Of a stretch of 64,000 nt of DNA, positions 35,380-47,738 are shown in pieces; the stretch's first letter is position 1, and every line of letters starts with the position of its first letter. Where the stretch lies: assembly GCF_031755915.1 (NCBI RefSeq), contig NC_083385.1:1069001-1133000 (forward strand). The letters run 5' to 3'. This DNA is from Ziziphus jujuba. Lineage: Eukaryota; Streptophyta; Magnoliopsida; Rosales; Rhamnaceae. The translations under genes and the position numbers were made by a program. A model generated the notes under the pieces. The model did no database searches. It was not told the origin of the DNA and saw nothing but the letters and a program-made list of their open reading frames with translations.

Positions 35380-38256
35380 CTAGTTGAGGGTGAGCTTACC
35401 ATTAGGCTTCACCACTCCTACTGATGTGGAAGATGAAGAAGATGATATTGCAGAGCGGTCAAATTCCTCTTTGTCCTCCTTGAACGCCTTATTTAGATCT
35501 TCTTGGAGTTCCATGTACCTCTGTTTCTTTACAAGACGTTCTTCGGGAGTGTCATTCCCAAGGTATGCCAACTGCGATAAATCATCAGCATCCATGATCG
35601 TATTCAATACTTCTGAGCAACGAGGAAAGAACCGTTTCCCAAGTTCCACTGCTCACAATTAAAAGGAAGACACTCAGCTTGTCATTAGTAAGTACGAATA
35701 CCCTCTTAAGAGTTTTGATTAAACAATCCCAGTTTGTTTATTTGTTATGAGCTCTCTGCCTATTTCCTTTTACTAGCTTCATAAATCCCAGTTTTTTTTT
35801 TTTTTTTTTTTTTTGGGTATAGACCAATTGAAACAGAGATTTTGGCTTGCAAAGAAGAGAACAAAATTTATCAAGTAGGTGTTAGTATGTAACTTTGACG
35901 CATCATTACCAGTTCTAGAGAGCGCTCTCAGCCTGATCAGATGCTCCTCTTGAATCTTGAAAGGAGCCTCATTTAAGTCTACAGTAGTCCTCTGGGTGCC
36001 AGTCAAAGTCCTTGAGTTGATCGCGATTAAGGGGAACTCAGAGGTGCCATCAATTTGAGCAATATCCATTACAACCTTGGCTTCCATGGGGAATAGAAGT
36101 TTTGCCAATCCAACTGACCATAAACATCAATAAATAGAAGATTCATTAGAGGATAGCACAAAGTACAATGAGCTATGTAGGACATTGGTTTAATATCTTC
36201 CCTACTATTAGAACTACTATCACACAATTTCTTCTCAAACGAAATAAAATACAGCAAATAAGGAAGCAAGAGGGTTGCAAAAGTTTCAAAATAAAAGTTG
36301 CACATACAATATCACGTAATTATGTTGCCATGGTATGAAGATGAACAACAACAAAGATGTCAAGTAAAATGTTAGGCTAGCAATGTTATATGCACCAGGA
36401 TATAACAAAGTAAAAAAGAGGCAGATATGTCATGTTAAATCATTTATTTCACATCATCACTTTCCTAGAAACAATGGACTAATGAGTTGCAGCAGAGGTT
36501 ACCTAGAAAAAAAAAAAAAAAAAAAAAAAAAAAAGAAAAGAAAAAAACAAGGCAATACAATATACATTTGTTTTAAAGTCGAAAACCTTATCTTGTTATC
36601 CACTTGACAATTATAGACTCAAAAAGAGGAAAGACCTTGACAGAAGAAAATGAAGATAAAAATAACACCTGAATAAGTAACTTATATACGCTGCAATCTA
36701 CATGGTAAGGAAAGAGATAGTCCAGAGCTAATATATAAATAGGAAAACTACCTCTATTTTCAAGGTACAACAGTTTCATCCGCAGATCATCACCAGCCGT
36801 AGCAAGAGAAAGAGATGCTTCTCCTACCAACGGATCCCTTCTTTCAGCTTGCTCTAATATCTCTATGCATAACTTGTTATTATGAGAGGTTTTCCCCCCT
36901 TCCTTAGACTTGAAGTAATCTGCAGCCCTTGTAAGACGCTTTGTGATCTGAAGTGCTTTTCTACCATCCAATGTAAGATCTGATGGTCGAGCTCCCTTTG
37001 TCAAAAGGGAGACTATAATCTTAGGCTCTCTACGCAATGCCGCAACATGCAAAACAGTGTAACCCCTCAGATTTCTACAATTAACATCGGCAAGTCCAAG
37101 ATCAAGCAACTCCGTCGTGGTCTTTGCATCGCAGTATGCCACTGCATAATGGAGTGCATAGGCATCATCAAGACTAGTATGAGCCTCTTTGAGCAACATT
37201 CTGACCAATTCAACATCGTCTGAATCTAGAGCTCTATGGATTCTCTTTATATGTTTCTCCGGAAAGCTGTGGCTTTCAGAATTGTTGAAACCGAGATTGA
37301 AGCGCGAATCCATGATTTGTTTGACAATGTCATGGGGCAAGGCTCTATCAAAAGTAACAACATCGACATCAGATTTAACAATGATCTCAATGCACCGCCC
37401 AAGCAGTCTCTCACATGCTTTCCCACACATATTTACAACAGACAGAACTACCAACATGTCATCAATTGCAATTTTGTCAAGGATTTCTGAAAGGCGACTC
37501 TGCAAAGCAAAGCAAAGCAAACAACACCTATTGGCAATTTCCAAAATAAATGGCACATTTTAAAACATACTAATTGATTGGAAATCCCAAAAAACAAGCA
37601 ATTTTGTCACTCTTAACCAGCAACTTTAGCAATTTAAACCATAAAATAGGGGAACAAAACCAGAAATAGTCTCAGAAGATTAATAAACATTGAGGCATAA
37701 TATTCCACACCTGATAAAGAGCCACCAATTCAAAGACTTGAAACGTGAAGGAAGCATAAAGGACCTCCACCATGAAATCCACAGTAGGACGACACGCCAT
37801 ATGCGTGCAATCTTCGTCGACGCAAACACAAACCCCTTCCGGAAACGACCTCACCTTCCCGCTATACAGATAATGTAAAACCGCAACCACAGCCTCGAAC
37901 CCGACGTCGTAGTCCTTAGCCAATTCCTTCAATTGGAACCGAGCCTCCCCGTCTCTGGAGCCAGAGAAGGCATTCCTGAAGAAAGGACTTCTCGCTGAGA
38001 GAACGCAGCGGTGGACCGCAACCTCCTGGCCGGTGCTCACCACGAGCTTGGCGTCGGCGAAGAAGTCAAAGTCGTTTGACCCGACGAACATCGACTCCAA
38101 GTTATCTGAAAGACGACTGAGAGCGGAGACATCACTATTACTACTAGGAAGCGAGAAAGGCTCAGACGGCGACGACGTCTGGCCTACGCAACATATGCTA
38201 CTGCTATTGCTTACGATGTCGTTGGAGTCGGAGAACCCGGTCTTCCTGGTATCCAT
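35380..38256 (-). CDS. NPR1: NPR1-type salicylic-acid co-activator
   Basis: BTB-ankyrin regulator of systemic acquired resistance that binds TGA bZIP factors in the nucleus and responds to salicylic acid. Four exons on the minus strand: 38256-37711, 37499-36752, 36113-35910 and 35648-35380, giving 588 residues. Exon number and length match Arabidopsis NPR1 (593). The BTB domain (residues ~60-180: [21 protein letters not shown]) includes the C2HC zinc knuckle C-x4-C-x-H-x2-C ([14 protein letters not shown]). Ankyrin repeats follow (residues ~265-380: [28 protein letters not shown]). The C-terminal NPR1-like domain has [16 protein letters not shown] and [11 protein letters not shown]. An EAR-like VDLNEAP lies in exon 3 just after an Arg in TGTQRT. 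N-terminal sequence favours NPR1 over NPR3/4. The ATG at 38256 follows a (GA)n leader. Confidence 0.9.
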
Positions 38257-38284
38257 TAGAAGCGATTGGGAGACAGATATGAAG

Positions 38285-38310
38285 ATAGAGAGAGAGAGAG
38301 AGAGAGAGGT
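38285..38310. repeat. (GA)n tract in NPR1 leader
   Basis: About 13 GA units lie some 30 bp upstream of the NPR1 start codon, probably within the 5' UTR. Such tracts can bind BPC/GAGA factors. Confidence 0.8.
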
Positions 38311-38436
38311 TGTCAAGCTAGATTCTCGATTCTACTCTATAATGACCCGTTGTATACAGAATCTCGCTTTCAGTGGCCGACACAGGGAAAGAGAAAGAGA
38401 AAGAGAAAGAGACTCATCAGCAGCAGCAGCAGCTGC

Positions 38437-38444
38437 TGACGTAA
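38437..38444. promoter_or_regulatory. TGACGTAA element (TGA/bZIP type) upstream of NPR1
   Basis: TGACGTAA about 180 bp upstream of the NPR1 start codon matches the core (TGACG) of as-1-type sites bound by TGA factors, the partners of NPR1. Feedback control is only inferred. Confidence 0.45.
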
Positions 38445-39293
38445 GTAGGATAACGGAAAGCCAAGGACCCAAAAGTCTAAAGACTGGATATTTTCTCATA
38501 AGCCGTCCGTACACAACATTGGGATCTGCCACTAATGAATCATTTTAGGATCTTCATACTCTGAACAAAATGCCTGAAACAACCCAGTTTCCTATTCTGT
38601 CTGTTTGGGACATTCAACGGCCTGGATGCGGTCAGGTTCAAGAGTATGCATTAAATACCAAAGGATGGGAGTGGGGAACAGCATAAGTACTATGGACTCG
38701 ACTGTACAGCACACAGTTGGAAACGGTAATTTTAAGCCGCTTGCGTGTGACAGTAATCAGTATTGGATAGTTTAATTTATTAGTCGTTGAGTGATTCGTC
38801 ATCACCACCGTCCCGTCCTCTGCCTCTGCCTCACCAAAGGCTAAGCATTTTAGCCGCCTTCAACTAGAAAGACTTCTTATAATATAAAAGCTTTTTGATG
38901 ATAAAACATAACCCAACCACTTCCATTTTTTAACCGCAGTCTCTATTTGTCTTTGTTTCACAAATAAATAAATACAAAAGAAAGCGAATTCCCAAATTGA
39001 TATTTTGGAGTTGTATCTTGAATTATATTTGTTTTGGGCCAAAACCATCGCCATGGTACCAACCAATTAAATCTTCAATCTGAAATATATTACACAATTC
39101 CTTGTTCCAGAAAAAATGTTAAACTGTGATCCCTTTTTTAGCAAGAGTACAATGTAAAGAATAGAGATGGTTCAATCTACGACTGGTTATCAAATGGAAG
39201 GTTTCCAAAACAACACAAACATTTTCTCAGTGATAGTACCTGTATCATTCAAAATAGACCACTTGATCAATCATCTTCAACCAAAATTCACAT

Positions 39294-40840
39294 CTAATTT
39301 CTTTGACTACTCCGAGGAGAGCACACCTTTTCCAACCCTTTTCCAATAGTTGCCCTGAATCCACCCTCCCTCTTTTCTGGAGGAGCAGAATCTGTCTCTT
39401 CTTTCTTTGGATGTATTGTTTCTAAGACCGCCTCAATTTCTTCTTTTGCTCTTTCAAAAACACTTGGACCTTTAACCTCATCGACTGGGGTATTTTCATC
39501 GATGTCATTGCTCATTCCATGGGTTTCTTTATGATGACGAGGTGAAGATTTCTCATGTTTCATAATTTTTTGGATCTTATCCTTGGCTTTATCCAAAAAT
39601 TTGGGTGTCTTGGCATCATTTTCTGTAAAAACAAAGGAAGGGTATTAGGGATGCTAGTTTGAGCTTTAGACCTTCCATAAAGAAAGCATCACCTTGCACA
39701 TACAGCCAATGGATAAGAATAAGCAAAGAATGCCAAGAGCAACTAGCAATAACGTATATACTTAAACGCTTTTGAAACACAGACATATAAATCCTTTTTA
39801 TCTCAGGAAAAGCAATTAAACACAAATTACAATTCCTCCAAGTACGAAATGCGAATGATAGTGTGAACAAGAGTAAAATGAAGGCTAGCACACAAATAAA
39901 CCAATTAATCACAATCCAAGCAGACCAAGCCATTACTGTTCAAATTGTTTCCAAACAAAATGAACGCAGTAATCCAATTATTTAAAGATTTCCCTCATGG
40001 TTTTTGCCTATATATATATATATATATATGCGATGAAATGAACTCAAATTTTCACATAAACATAACATTTCATAGAACTTATACCTGACGGAGAATTCAG
40101 TTTGTCCTGTTTTCCATCCTCCTTTCGAGCTTCATCTCTGCTATTACATTATCATCACAAAACAATGAGAATTGTTTTGATGATAAGGAAGCAACAAAAG
40201 TCTAATTTTGATCATAAGGAAGGCAAGCAATTAGAACCTTATTGGAGACTCTTTCCTGGGATGAATAGTTTGAATTATAGCCTCAACCTCTTCCTTTGCT
40301 CTCTCAAACACGTTTGGAGCTCTAACAGCATCTAATGTGGTGTTCTCATCAATGTCCTTGCGCCTTCCATGGGTTTCCCTGTGATTCTCTTCCTCTTTTG
40401 TTCCAGACAAATTGGGTGCTTTTACTTCTCCATCTAAAAATCGTTTTATAAATATAGATTTACATGATTTTTCCAAATAAATTCCTATTTTTCAGAGGAT
40501 AAAACCACAACCTAAATAATTCATCCTCATGCATTTAAAACTTTCAATTTCAAAGACAATGTATTTAAAGAACGGCCTGTAGTAAAACCTAATACGAAAA
40601 TGCAAATGCTTTTCTTCGATTGCTAAGAAAATGAAAAGCAGAATAAAAACAAACGCATGGAATGGAAACCCAATACCGAATAACCAACTTCTAATCCGAT
40701 TCAAAATCTTCATTTTCAGTCCGATAAAGGCAAACCGGCCACCAAAATTAATCTAATTCCTTAAAAGGAGATCATGTAAATAATACATATCCAAACTAGA
40801 CTAAATTAAGCACAACGGACTCTAGACTGATTAAGCGATA

Positions 40841-40882
<42 letters not shown>

Positions 40883-40916
40883 TACCTGAATGGAATTGGG
40901 GTTTAGAATCCGCCAT
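39294..40916 (-). CDS. Uncharacterised plant protein with two 43-residue repeats
   Basis: I know no function; it resembles a plant-only family of small hydrophilic proteins. Four exons on the minus strand: 40916-40886, 40433-40238, 40137-40085 and 39622-39294, giving 202 residues. Two repeats at residues 30-72 and 126-168 each start ETHG, continue DIDENT, then VFERAKEE, and end TIHP-K/R-KE. About 29 of 43 positions are identical. Each repeat is contained in a single exon (2 and 4), suggesting exon duplication. Between them is a Lys-rich helix (LDKAKDKIQKIM). The C-terminus is basic with GGFRATIGKGLEKV. No signal peptide, membrane segment or known catalytic motif is visible. Charged helices suggest a protein- or nucleic-acid-binding role, which is a guess. 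Confidence 0.85.
40844..40879. repeat. (TA)18 microsatellite in intron 1
   Basis: About 18 TA units lie in the first intron of the two-repeat protein gene, five bases beyond the exon 1 donor on the minus strand. Confidence 0.9.
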
Positions 40917-43900
40917 GGATGCGATGGTGATGGGAGTTTGAATTGGAAGGGCGATCAGTTGGCAGGCGTTCGTATAGAAGAGAGAGAGAGAGAGAGAGAA
41001 TGAAAAGAATAGAAAAAAAGGCAAAGCGTCGTGTCCGATTGGGTTTGGTCGGTGATTCTGCCAAATTGGACGAAGCAGCATTTGGCCCCATCCAATATAT
41101 GTCTGGCGGCGAATCCCATCAACAACGTTGTTCTAAAGGTTCCTTTTTTTTTTTTTTTTTTGAAGTTTTAAATCAAGATACTCTTTTTTTTTTTTTTTTA
41201 AATAAAATTAGCCCAACTGCAATGTATATTCTTTTTAGTAAGCAAAAAAATAGAAGTTATTATTTTCTTATGATTAATACATTTTCAGTAACATATTTCA
41301 TTTTATTTAAAAAAAAAAAGAAAAAAAAAAAGCATTTTTCATTCTAACATTTATACCACTTGAGTAATATATTATTTAATCATTTTGAAGGAATGATTAA
41401 TAAATTCTTCATGCAAGGACTCATCACTGCATGTTCACGCCTGAGCGTTTTTATTATGATTCCTTTAGGTCTCCTATTATTCATTCTCCAAAAGAATTTC
41501 AAGGTCTTACATGGTTTGTGAACCAACCAATTAATGGTACCCATTGCCCCTATACAACTTATCGTCCAAAAGAAAGCTGTCCTGTAAAATTTGAGTCAAA
41601 TACAAGACTCGAGAAACATGACAACGGCCGAAAGAACGGGTTGAGTTGGTGGTAGGGAACAGTTAAAGTTTATACAATGGGCCGAATGAATCCAGTACTT
41701 AAAATTCTGTTGGCAGTTCGGCATACCCATATCGTATGTTTACATCGAGGCCCACTATTAGGTCGAGTATAAAATAAAATAATACCCAACCCGAAAAGAA
41801 GTAAAATGGAAGACAATTTCAAAACTCTTAAAAGAGTTTTTGCAATTGTTAAAAAAAAAAGAAAAAAGAAAAAAATAGTTGTTGGAAATTGATAGTTATA
41901 TATAACATTATTTGATTGATTAGATATGAATGTAAACGGCCAAAGCATTGAACATGGTAGCGACACACTTCACCGCCAAAAATGAATACATTAGGATGAT
42001 TTATGAATGTTGACGTTAAATAAAAAAATAATATATACATATATATCTTGGAACGTAAAACTTGCATGAGCTTATACAAATAATTAAAAAAATTAATACC
42101 AAAACTTCAACAATATTGTTTGAAAACTCTAGAGCAAGGCGGCTAAATGAACAAACAAAAAAATGGGCGTCTCGTCAACCAACATTATCTTCTTGGCTAG
42201 CTGCGATTTTTTTTTCTTTTTTTTCTTTTTTTTTTTTTCATCTTTGCATTTTCTGTGTAAATTGGTCCGTTTGGTTCGTCATCCACCTAACGCTACCAAA
42301 CTTCCAGAAAAGAAAATAGGATCAAAGGAAAATACATATACTTTTCCGTGATATCCTTAATAAAAATGAAATTTTGGGCCTTTCTAAACTGAATTTATCA
42401 ATTTTCTCAGAAAACTTGGAATAAAATCACCGTCTTTGTGACATCTGTCATATTTGAAGCTGGCAAATCTCTTTTTGTATTTTTTTTTTTCTCTCTATTG
42501 AGTGAGCAAATAATGCTGCATGATCCAAAAATGTACGTGTACATAGTATTTTAATAGATGGGTGAGTAGCTAGACATATAAACAAGTGGGGTCTTTTTGG
42601 CTATCTACCACAATTTAATGATTATACGGATAACATAAATAACTAGTAGGTGTGGCAATAATGGGCAGAACAGGCCATATCTGATATTTCTATTCATGTA
42701 TATTCAAGATTTTTTATCATAGTTGTGCTTTTGTTTCGTGGGAAAAAAAAAAAAAAATGTCATACAAACTGGAAAATTTTGAGACAAAAAGTAGTTTCAA
42801 AACTTTTTACCCAAAAAAAAAAAAAAAGTTTCAAAACTTGATTATTCTATTTTCTTTTCAAATCAAATGACTTTTTTAAAATATGACCTTTGAATATTAG
42901 AAAAAAAAATGTGTCAATAGAATATTCAAGGCATGCCATTCTTTAATGGAGGAAATGCCCCAACAACACGACCACTCTGTGGCCTTTTTCTAATTTTGTT
43001 TCAGCTCTTAATTTATATTGAAAAGTAAGAGAAATAAATATGGAATTGGGTGGGATAACAATGGTTTAGCTGCTAAATTCTTTATATATATATATATATA
43101 TATAAATATACAAATAGTGAATAATATTGATACAGAATGAAAGAAAGCAAAAATTTTATGAGAAATTGCGTTGCAATTTGCAAATAGAAATTTAGGTTGT
43201 TGAGTCGGAATTTAATTTTGGAATATTAAAACAGAATAAAGAAAAGCGCGTATCAAGAACGAAACCACTGTAATAACATTGACAAAAGCGGGAACTAAGG
43301 AGGTACACGCCAGAACTCCCCACGGTCAACTACCTTGACAGCCGAAACCGGGAAGTGGGACAGTGCTGCCTTTTCAACGCCACAACCGTTTCTGATTTTA
43401 CATAAATGCCCATGCTCCACTCCCGTCAGCTTTTTATTTGTCCATTCTTCTTTCTACTCTTTCTCTCTCTCTCTCTCCCTCGATTTATTTACATAGCATT
43501 TCCAATCTAATAGATACCTGCTTAAAAAATTGTCATAAAATAAACAAGTAAAAAATAAATCCCTTATCTAACTATATGCTAGTAAGATTATTCTATGACA
43601 TATTAAAGTGCATTGTACTAATAAGCTATATATATTATATTATATTATTTTGCAATTGTTCGAATTAAATTAGTCAATGTTTTAGCAAATGAACCATCTA
43701 GCACGGCTCATATAAGCAATAGGGAGGAAAATATTCTAAACTTGACAAGCCAAATGAAGCAAGCAAACTAGTCCCGGTTGAAGGCCTTGACTATTGACCA
43801 ATCTACGTTGATTTTGACCCATATTTTTTGTTTAGCACAGTGAAACACTTCTCCTCATTTTCTGCAACCTACAGTGCAGTTCAAGTTGAGAGAGAGAGAG

Positions 43901-45165
43901 AGAGAGAGAGATCCAATTGAAATTATTATGTTCACGGGATCCGCAATGTAAAAAACATTGTCTAGTCCCCACAAATAACATGTTTGATTGTTTTCCCATA
44001 TCTTTAATCGTTTGGGAGGTCTTTAGAGTGTAAATAAAAGAATTTATAAAAAAAAAAAAAAGTGTAAAATAAAATAATATATTAAATAAGATTCATTCCC
44101 CGTGGAAAATGAAGAGAAGGGCATGACAGTAACTTTACAACTGAAGCGTGAAGATGTGGACGTAGATGTTCGATAAAAGTACATGACAACAACAAATTGA
44201 ACGCAGAAACATGAATAGGAGCAAACCAGAAAAGACAAAAAAAAAAAAAAACCTTGCAAAAAACATCAGGACAGAAAGAGAGCGCGTGATGAGTCATGAC
44301 CTTATAAGTTGTTGACTACTAAGAATTAAATTAAACTACACTCACACACACAGAAATAGAAAAAAATATCCCAGTTTGTTAAGAGTTAAAAGCAAGTTGG
44401 TGTTTTTTCATGGAACCTGCTAAGGCTTACTTTCTTTGACCGGCCATTTCTCTCACTTTCTATTTCAGCCCATGTTTTCTCATGCTTATAGGGTGGAGAT
44501 GGTGGATAAGAACACAACCTTTATAGGGGTATGTCCACACCGTTCAGAGGGCAAATATTAATTTTCAAGCTTTTGAATTCATCAAACATCTCGTGCTTTT
44601 GGACCTGGAAAAAAAAAAAAAAAAAACTTAAAAAACTTTGAATCACATAGAACCAAACCAACCCTTCTTCCAATTCAAAAGTTTTATGATCGGTTTGTAC
44701 GAGAATTCAAAGGGCTTTTCTCTGTTTTTATTTTTTCAATTTCCTTGTAATTTTCCAGTTCTTTGACACGTCTTTGAAGGTCTTAAAAAAGCTATTTTGT
44801 TTTTTTTCTTTTCTTATGAGGTATATATATAGATAGTTTAACCCAGGAAACTAGTCAGACTACTCATCTTGCAACTTGTGGAAGCTAGCTAGTTTAAAAA
44901 TTTTCTTTGAATAGACTTGGAACATAGACAATTCTGAAAACCCAAGAGTGGGTAAGATAAAAATTTTCCATCCCTTTTGTTTTTTTCCCTCTATTTATCA
45001 ATAGCTATTGGAGATATTCACATCGATTGTCTCTCTATATATGGTTTTAATCGGTATCTCTTTCTAAACGTTCATATTTTGCAATTTGCAGGATTGATTC
45101 CCTTTTTAGGAACTGAAAGGGGAAAATTGTTTGGTGGTCTGCATAAGCAAATCAATAATATTTAT
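40917..45165. other. Long spacer before the IQM gene
   Basis: About 4.2 kb with no recognisable gene. A (GA)n tract lies at 40980-41000 (leader of the two-repeat protein gene), poly(T) runs near 41143-41161 and 41184-41199, (TA)n near 43085-43104 and (GA)n near 43889-43910. The last ~200 bp are probably the IQM leader; a likely 5'-UTR intron acceptor (TTTGCAG) ends near 45091. Confidence 0.5.
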
Positions 45166-47738
45166 ATGGGGTTATCGCTATCCTTACTTTACTCGGCTTG
45201 GGAAGAAATTGTAAAACATAGATTCTTTGGTTTGGCATACAATCTGAGTTTCAATTCCAAAGATGGAAGCGCAACATTGAGGACGCATAGCTTTAAGAGA
45301 ACAGCTGCAGAATCAGAAATCATGACCCTCAGCCCAAACATCAATGGGTCTGATCACAAGACCAATAAGACTAAAAATTCAAGCCGCTTGAAGGATCACA
45401 AGCCCCAAAATGTAAAGCTCGAACAAAATCTTTCATTCAAGGACCTTGTACTTCAAGAAGTGGTCATCAACAACAAATTGGGCTCGGATGCCAATGTTTC
45501 TAGGGAGAACTCTGTATTGAAGCATAAACCAATACCTTCGCTTTCTCTGCCTGAACCAGCCATTCTTTTTTCTCCAAGACCGGTCAGCGAGCTCGACGCT
45601 GCTGCGGTTAAGCTTCAAAAAGTGTATAAAAGTTACCGAACAAGAAGAAACCTTGCTGATTGTGCCGTGGTGGTTGAGGAGCTTTGGTTAGTATATCTAA
45701 TATATATAATATATGTTATTAATCACTTTTGGATTGGTTTTGATTCAATCAATTAATAATTGGTTGTTTGTGGTATAATGCAGGTGGAAGGCATTAGACT
45801 TTGCAGCTCTCAAGCGGAGTTCTGTGTCATTCTTTAATGGAGATAAGCAGGAAACCGCCGTTTCAAGATGGGCAAGGGCAAGAACAAGAGCAGCAAAGGT
45901 ACTTCCCAACAAACCATGCATTCTGAGTTTGCTCTCTTTTCCTTTTATATTGAAGGTTCGTTTCAGGAACTGATAATGGCAATTGTGTTTAATTATTAGG
46001 TGGGAAAGGGTCTGTCTAAGGATGACAAGGCACAAAAACTAGCACTGCAACATTGGCTTGAAGCGGTAAGCAGTTTCTCCAATATCGATTTTCTAATGCT
46101 TAATTTTCCTCAATTCTTGATCCAAATTTGCCACTGTTCTGACGTGGATTTGCTGTTTTCTTTTATTTGTTTCTGATTTCTACAGATTGATCCACGCCAT
46201 CGATATGGGCACAATCTGCACCTCTATTATGATATCTGGTTTGAAAGTGAAAGCACCCAACCTTTCTTCTATTGGTAAGTAACAAATCATTACGACTGTT
46301 GTTTTACATTCTGTTTAGCATTCCTTGCTTAGGAAATTAATTAAAAATGGACTTTTGTTTGTGAAAAAAAATGAAGGCTGGATGTTGGAGATGGCAAAGA
46401 GATAAATCTAGAGAAATGCCCAAGAAGTGTTCTACAGCGCCAATTTATCAAATACCTTGGACCTGTAAGTTCCAAACCATATATGTATATATTATATATA
46501 TATATATATATATTATGGTCAACAATCTCATTCATCAAATTATAGTATAATGTACAAAACGCCAAAACCATATAACAAATTAAACAAGATAAACATGCAA
46601 ATTACTAACTTTGTCTTTTGTTGTATTTTTCAGAAAGAAAGGGAGGCATATGAAGTAATAGTGGAAAATGGGAAGCTAATATTCAGGCAAAGCGGAATGG
46701 CCGTGAGCACAGTAGAAGGTTCAAAATGGATATTCGTGCTGAGCACAACAAGGGCTTTGTATGTGGGTCAGAAGAAAAAAGGTGCATTTCAGCATTCAAG
46801 TTTTCTATCTGGTGGGGCCACCACTGCAGCTGGAAGACTTGTCGCCCATGATGGCCTTCTTGAGGTACACATATTTACTATTCCATATTTAAAGCCATGC
46901 ACTTCAGTTTAATTAGTTTACACAAATTAATTAAACCCATTTTGCTATAAAACTATACTTTAAAATATTTATATTTATATATATATATATGTCATAAAAT
47001 TAATTTTCGAATATTATTATGTCAGGCTATTTGGCCATACAGTGGACATTACCATCCAACAGAAGAGAACTTCAGAGAATTTATTAGCTTCCTCGAAGAG
47101 AATCATGTGGATCTCTCCAACGTCAAGGTATTCACTCAAAAAATATCATAAAATCCATTCTCCTTCCAAACTTAATTATTTTATTCAAAATATTCAAATA
47201 TTGCGTTGAAAATTGGATTTGACCAGACCAATCTTAAAAAAGATTTGTTCGAATTTTTGTCTACTACTTAATAAATTACTAAGTTGCACAAATAGTTGAC
47301 GTTCCAATTTTTATTTCACAGAGATGTGCGGTTGACGATGACTGCCCTTCGTTCAAAGTCACTGACAGTGAATCAATTAAATCCAAGCAACCAGATCCTG
47401 CAACCAAGGATACTTCGATCACAACCGTTCCACAAGAAGAAGATAAGAAAGTGGATGTCGCCAGCTCCAAACCGCCAATGTTTGACGTGGGCAAGCGACT
47501 GTCCTGCAAGTGGACCACTGGCGCTGGGCCACGTATTGGGTGTGTCCGGGACTACCCAACGGAACTACAATCGAGAGCACTGGAACATGTTAACCTGTCA
47601 CCCCGTGTCGCACCCGGATCTTTATGTAGCTATGGTCCAATTCCATCTCCAAGGCCGAGTCCAAAGGTGAGGCTATCACCTAGGCTCGCGTACATGGGAC
47701 TCCCTAGTCCCAGAACCCCAATTGCTGCTGGTAACTGA
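45166..47738 (+). CDS. IQM: IQM family calmodulin-binding protein
   Basis: IQ-motif protein that binds calmodulin independently of calcium; Arabidopsis IQM members act in stress, jasmonate and stomatal responses. Eight exons: 45166-45686, 45784-45898, 46000-46065, 46186-46274, 46377-46464, 46634-46864, 47026-47127 and 47322-47738, giving 542 residues. The start [14 protein letters not shown] is typical of the family. The IQ motif is [16 protein letters not shown] (residues ~145-160). The IQM core follows: [85 protein letters not shown] and [15 protein letters not shown]. The tail is Ser/Pro-rich ([12 protein letters not shown]). The frame is open further upstream but has no other in-frame ATG. 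Which IQM number it is cannot be told. Confidence 0.92.

Larger units (their letters stand above)
38257..39293. other. NPR1 promoter and spacer
   Basis: No gene. It holds the (GA)n leader tract, a second AG-rich tract near 38389-38410, an (AGC)n run near 38418-38432 and the TGACGTAA element described separately. The end near 39293 is the 3' UTR of the two-repeat protein gene. Confidence 0.6.

Noticed and set aside
36630..36655. Stretch TTGACAGAAGA resembling the start of miR156
   Set aside because: Only about 11 bases match and there is no complementary arm nearby; it is inside the NPR1 intron.
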